Shown: in pieces, positions 6,176-6,875 of the stretch | Position numbering within the stretch: position 1 is the first letter of the stretch | How the letters are laid out: the number at the start of each line of letters is the position of its first letter | Assembly (NCBI GenBank): GCA_018812395.1 | Contig: JAHJDS010000156.1 | Coordinates: 1-6,875 of the forward strand | From: Pseudomonadota bacterium | GTDB lineage: Bacteria > Desulfobacterota > Desulfarculia > Desulfarculales > JAHJDS01 | Length of the DNA: 6,875 bases | Reading direction: 5' to 3' | Program-made: the position numbers and the translations under genes | The notes under the pieces: generated by a model | Seen by the model: the letters and a program-made list of their open reading frames with translations, nothing else | Told to the model about the DNA's origin: nothing | Databases searched by the model: none

Positions 6176-6875
6176 TCACGCCTCGGATTCCAGCGGCCGG
6201 CCCGTTCTCGAACGCCGCCGCCAGGCGGCCGTTCCCACCGCGGCGCTGAGCCCGAAGAGCGCCGCCCCGCAGATGACGAACGCCCCCTGGAGCGAGGCCA
6301 GGGCGATCAACGGGTGAAAGACCAGGGGCGACACGAACTGGCCCAGGGCGAAAAACGTCGCCAGCCCGCCCATGACCCGGCCGCGGGCCGGCTCCGGGGC
6401 CAGGCTGAGCGCCCAGTAGCTCAGGTTGGGCATCAGCAGACCGTGGCCCACCCCCAGACAGACGAGCACCAGGGCCGCGATCCAGGCCCGGTCCGCCAGG
6501 CCCAAAAGCAGGTTGCCCAGCCCCATCATCACAAAGGCCAGGGCGAAGATGGCCCCAAAGCCGAGCCGGGACCGGATCCGACCGTAGGCCAGGGAAACGA
6601 ACGTCTGGACCAGGGCCATGGCCGCGGCCAAGAAACCGATCGTCGAGTTGCCCACGCCGAACACCCTCTGAAAGAGGAACGGCGCCTGGACCGGAATCAC
6701 GAAAAAAAAGACGGTGGCCACGAAGGCCGTGGCGTAGAGCAGGGCCAGGCGGCCGACCGCGGGCCGCGCATCTTCCGTCACAAGGGAGGCGCCCGCCGCC
6801 GGCCGCCGCCGCGGCTCATCCAGGAAAAACACCGCCGCCGGAATCACCGCCAGGGAAGCCAGATACACGGCGAAC
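6176..6875 (-). CDS. Major facilitator superfamily transporter, C-terminal half (5' partial)
   Basis: The minus-strand frame ends at TGA (6176-6178) and stays open to the window edge. The GTG at 6866-6868 that could be read as a start lies inside a transmembrane helix, so the gene really begins beyond 6875. The visible ~233 residues start in what looks like TM6 (FAVYLASLAVIPAAVFFL), followed by a hydrophilic Arg/Ala-rich central loop and about six further hydrophobic helices (for example LYATAFVATVFFFVIPV, IGFLAAAMALVQTFVSL, ALVLVCLGVGHGLLMPN, FALGQFVSPLVF and FVICGAALFGLSAAV). The loop YGRIRSRLGFG is the second-half copy of the MFS motif A (G-x-x-x-D/R-R-x-G type), and GLLMPNLSYWALSLAPEPARGRVMG resembles drug/sugar-efflux MFS proteins. 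The inner-membrane substrate cannot be assigned. The basic, Ser/Arg-rich C-terminal tail (WRRRSRTGRPLESEA) would be cytoplasmic. Confidence 0.9.
   Translation of the reverse strand, partial: FAVYLASLAVIPAAVFFLDEPRRRPAAGASLVTEDARPAVGRLALLYATAFVATVFFFVIPVQAPFLFQRVFGVGNSTIGFLAAAMALVQTFVSLAYGRIRSRLGFGAIFALAFVMMGLGNLLLGLADRAWIAALVLVCLGVGHGLLMPNLSYWALSLAPEPARGRVMGGLATFFALGQFVSPLVFHPLIALASLQGAFVICGAALFGLSAAVGTAAWRRRSRTGRPLESEA

Noticed and set aside
6167..6204. Possible bidirectional terminator between the convergent genes (CGGGCC/GGCCCG)
   Set aside because: The loop is 24 bases, the stem only 6 bp and inside the MFS coding end, and no T run follows on either strand.

Overview
This is a high-GC window (roughly two thirds G+C by eye) with tightly packed bacterial genes. 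I see no RNA genes, insertion sequences, CRISPR arrays or phage genes. Several proteins (an NADPH-dependent-FMN-reductase-like flavodoxin fused to an SCP2 domain, a NimA-like PPOX protein, a FadD-type acyl-CoA ligase and an LACTB2-like metallo-beta-lactamase) resemble sets I associate with high-GC anaerobic Desulfobacterota (Desulfarculus-like or similar). That assignment is inference from general resemblance, not from a marker gene.

Layout from left to right. Positions 1-1256 hold two genes in close succession. The first is the 3' part of a flavodoxin-like reductase with a C-terminal SCP2 sterol/lipid-carrier domain, cut by the window start. The second is a small FMN-binding pyridoxamine-phosphate-oxidase-family protein. 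After a 75-base gap comes a metal-dependent cyclase/hydrolase (1332-2108). A 218-base non-coding stretch follows, with GC-rich inverted repeats around a T6 run, and then a fumarylacetoacetate-hydrolase-family enzyme (2327-3256). Another 185-base gap carries a good sigma70-type promoter candidate ahead of a FadD-like long-chain acyl-CoA ligase (3442-5184). A strong intrinsic terminator closes that gene. A metallo-beta-lactamase-fold hydrolase (5282-6166) follows, and a convergent MFS transporter, cut by the right edge, lies on the minus strand (6176-6875).

All six forward genes point the same way. They would suit catabolism of a lipid-like or cyclic carboxylic/keto compound: activation to a CoA ester by the ligase, ring or C-C bond hydrolysis by the cyclase and the FAH-family enzyme, flavin-dependent redox by the first two proteins, and hydrolysis by the metallo-hydrolase. 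No substrate can be read from the sequence, and the promoter and terminator suggest at least two or three transcription units rather than one operon. I found no convincing sign of a previously undescribed system. The points most worth a second look are the flavodoxin-SCP2 fusion beside an FMN-binding partner, the overlapping hairpins at 2196-2241, and the short terminator-to-start distance in front of the metallo-hydrolase gene.
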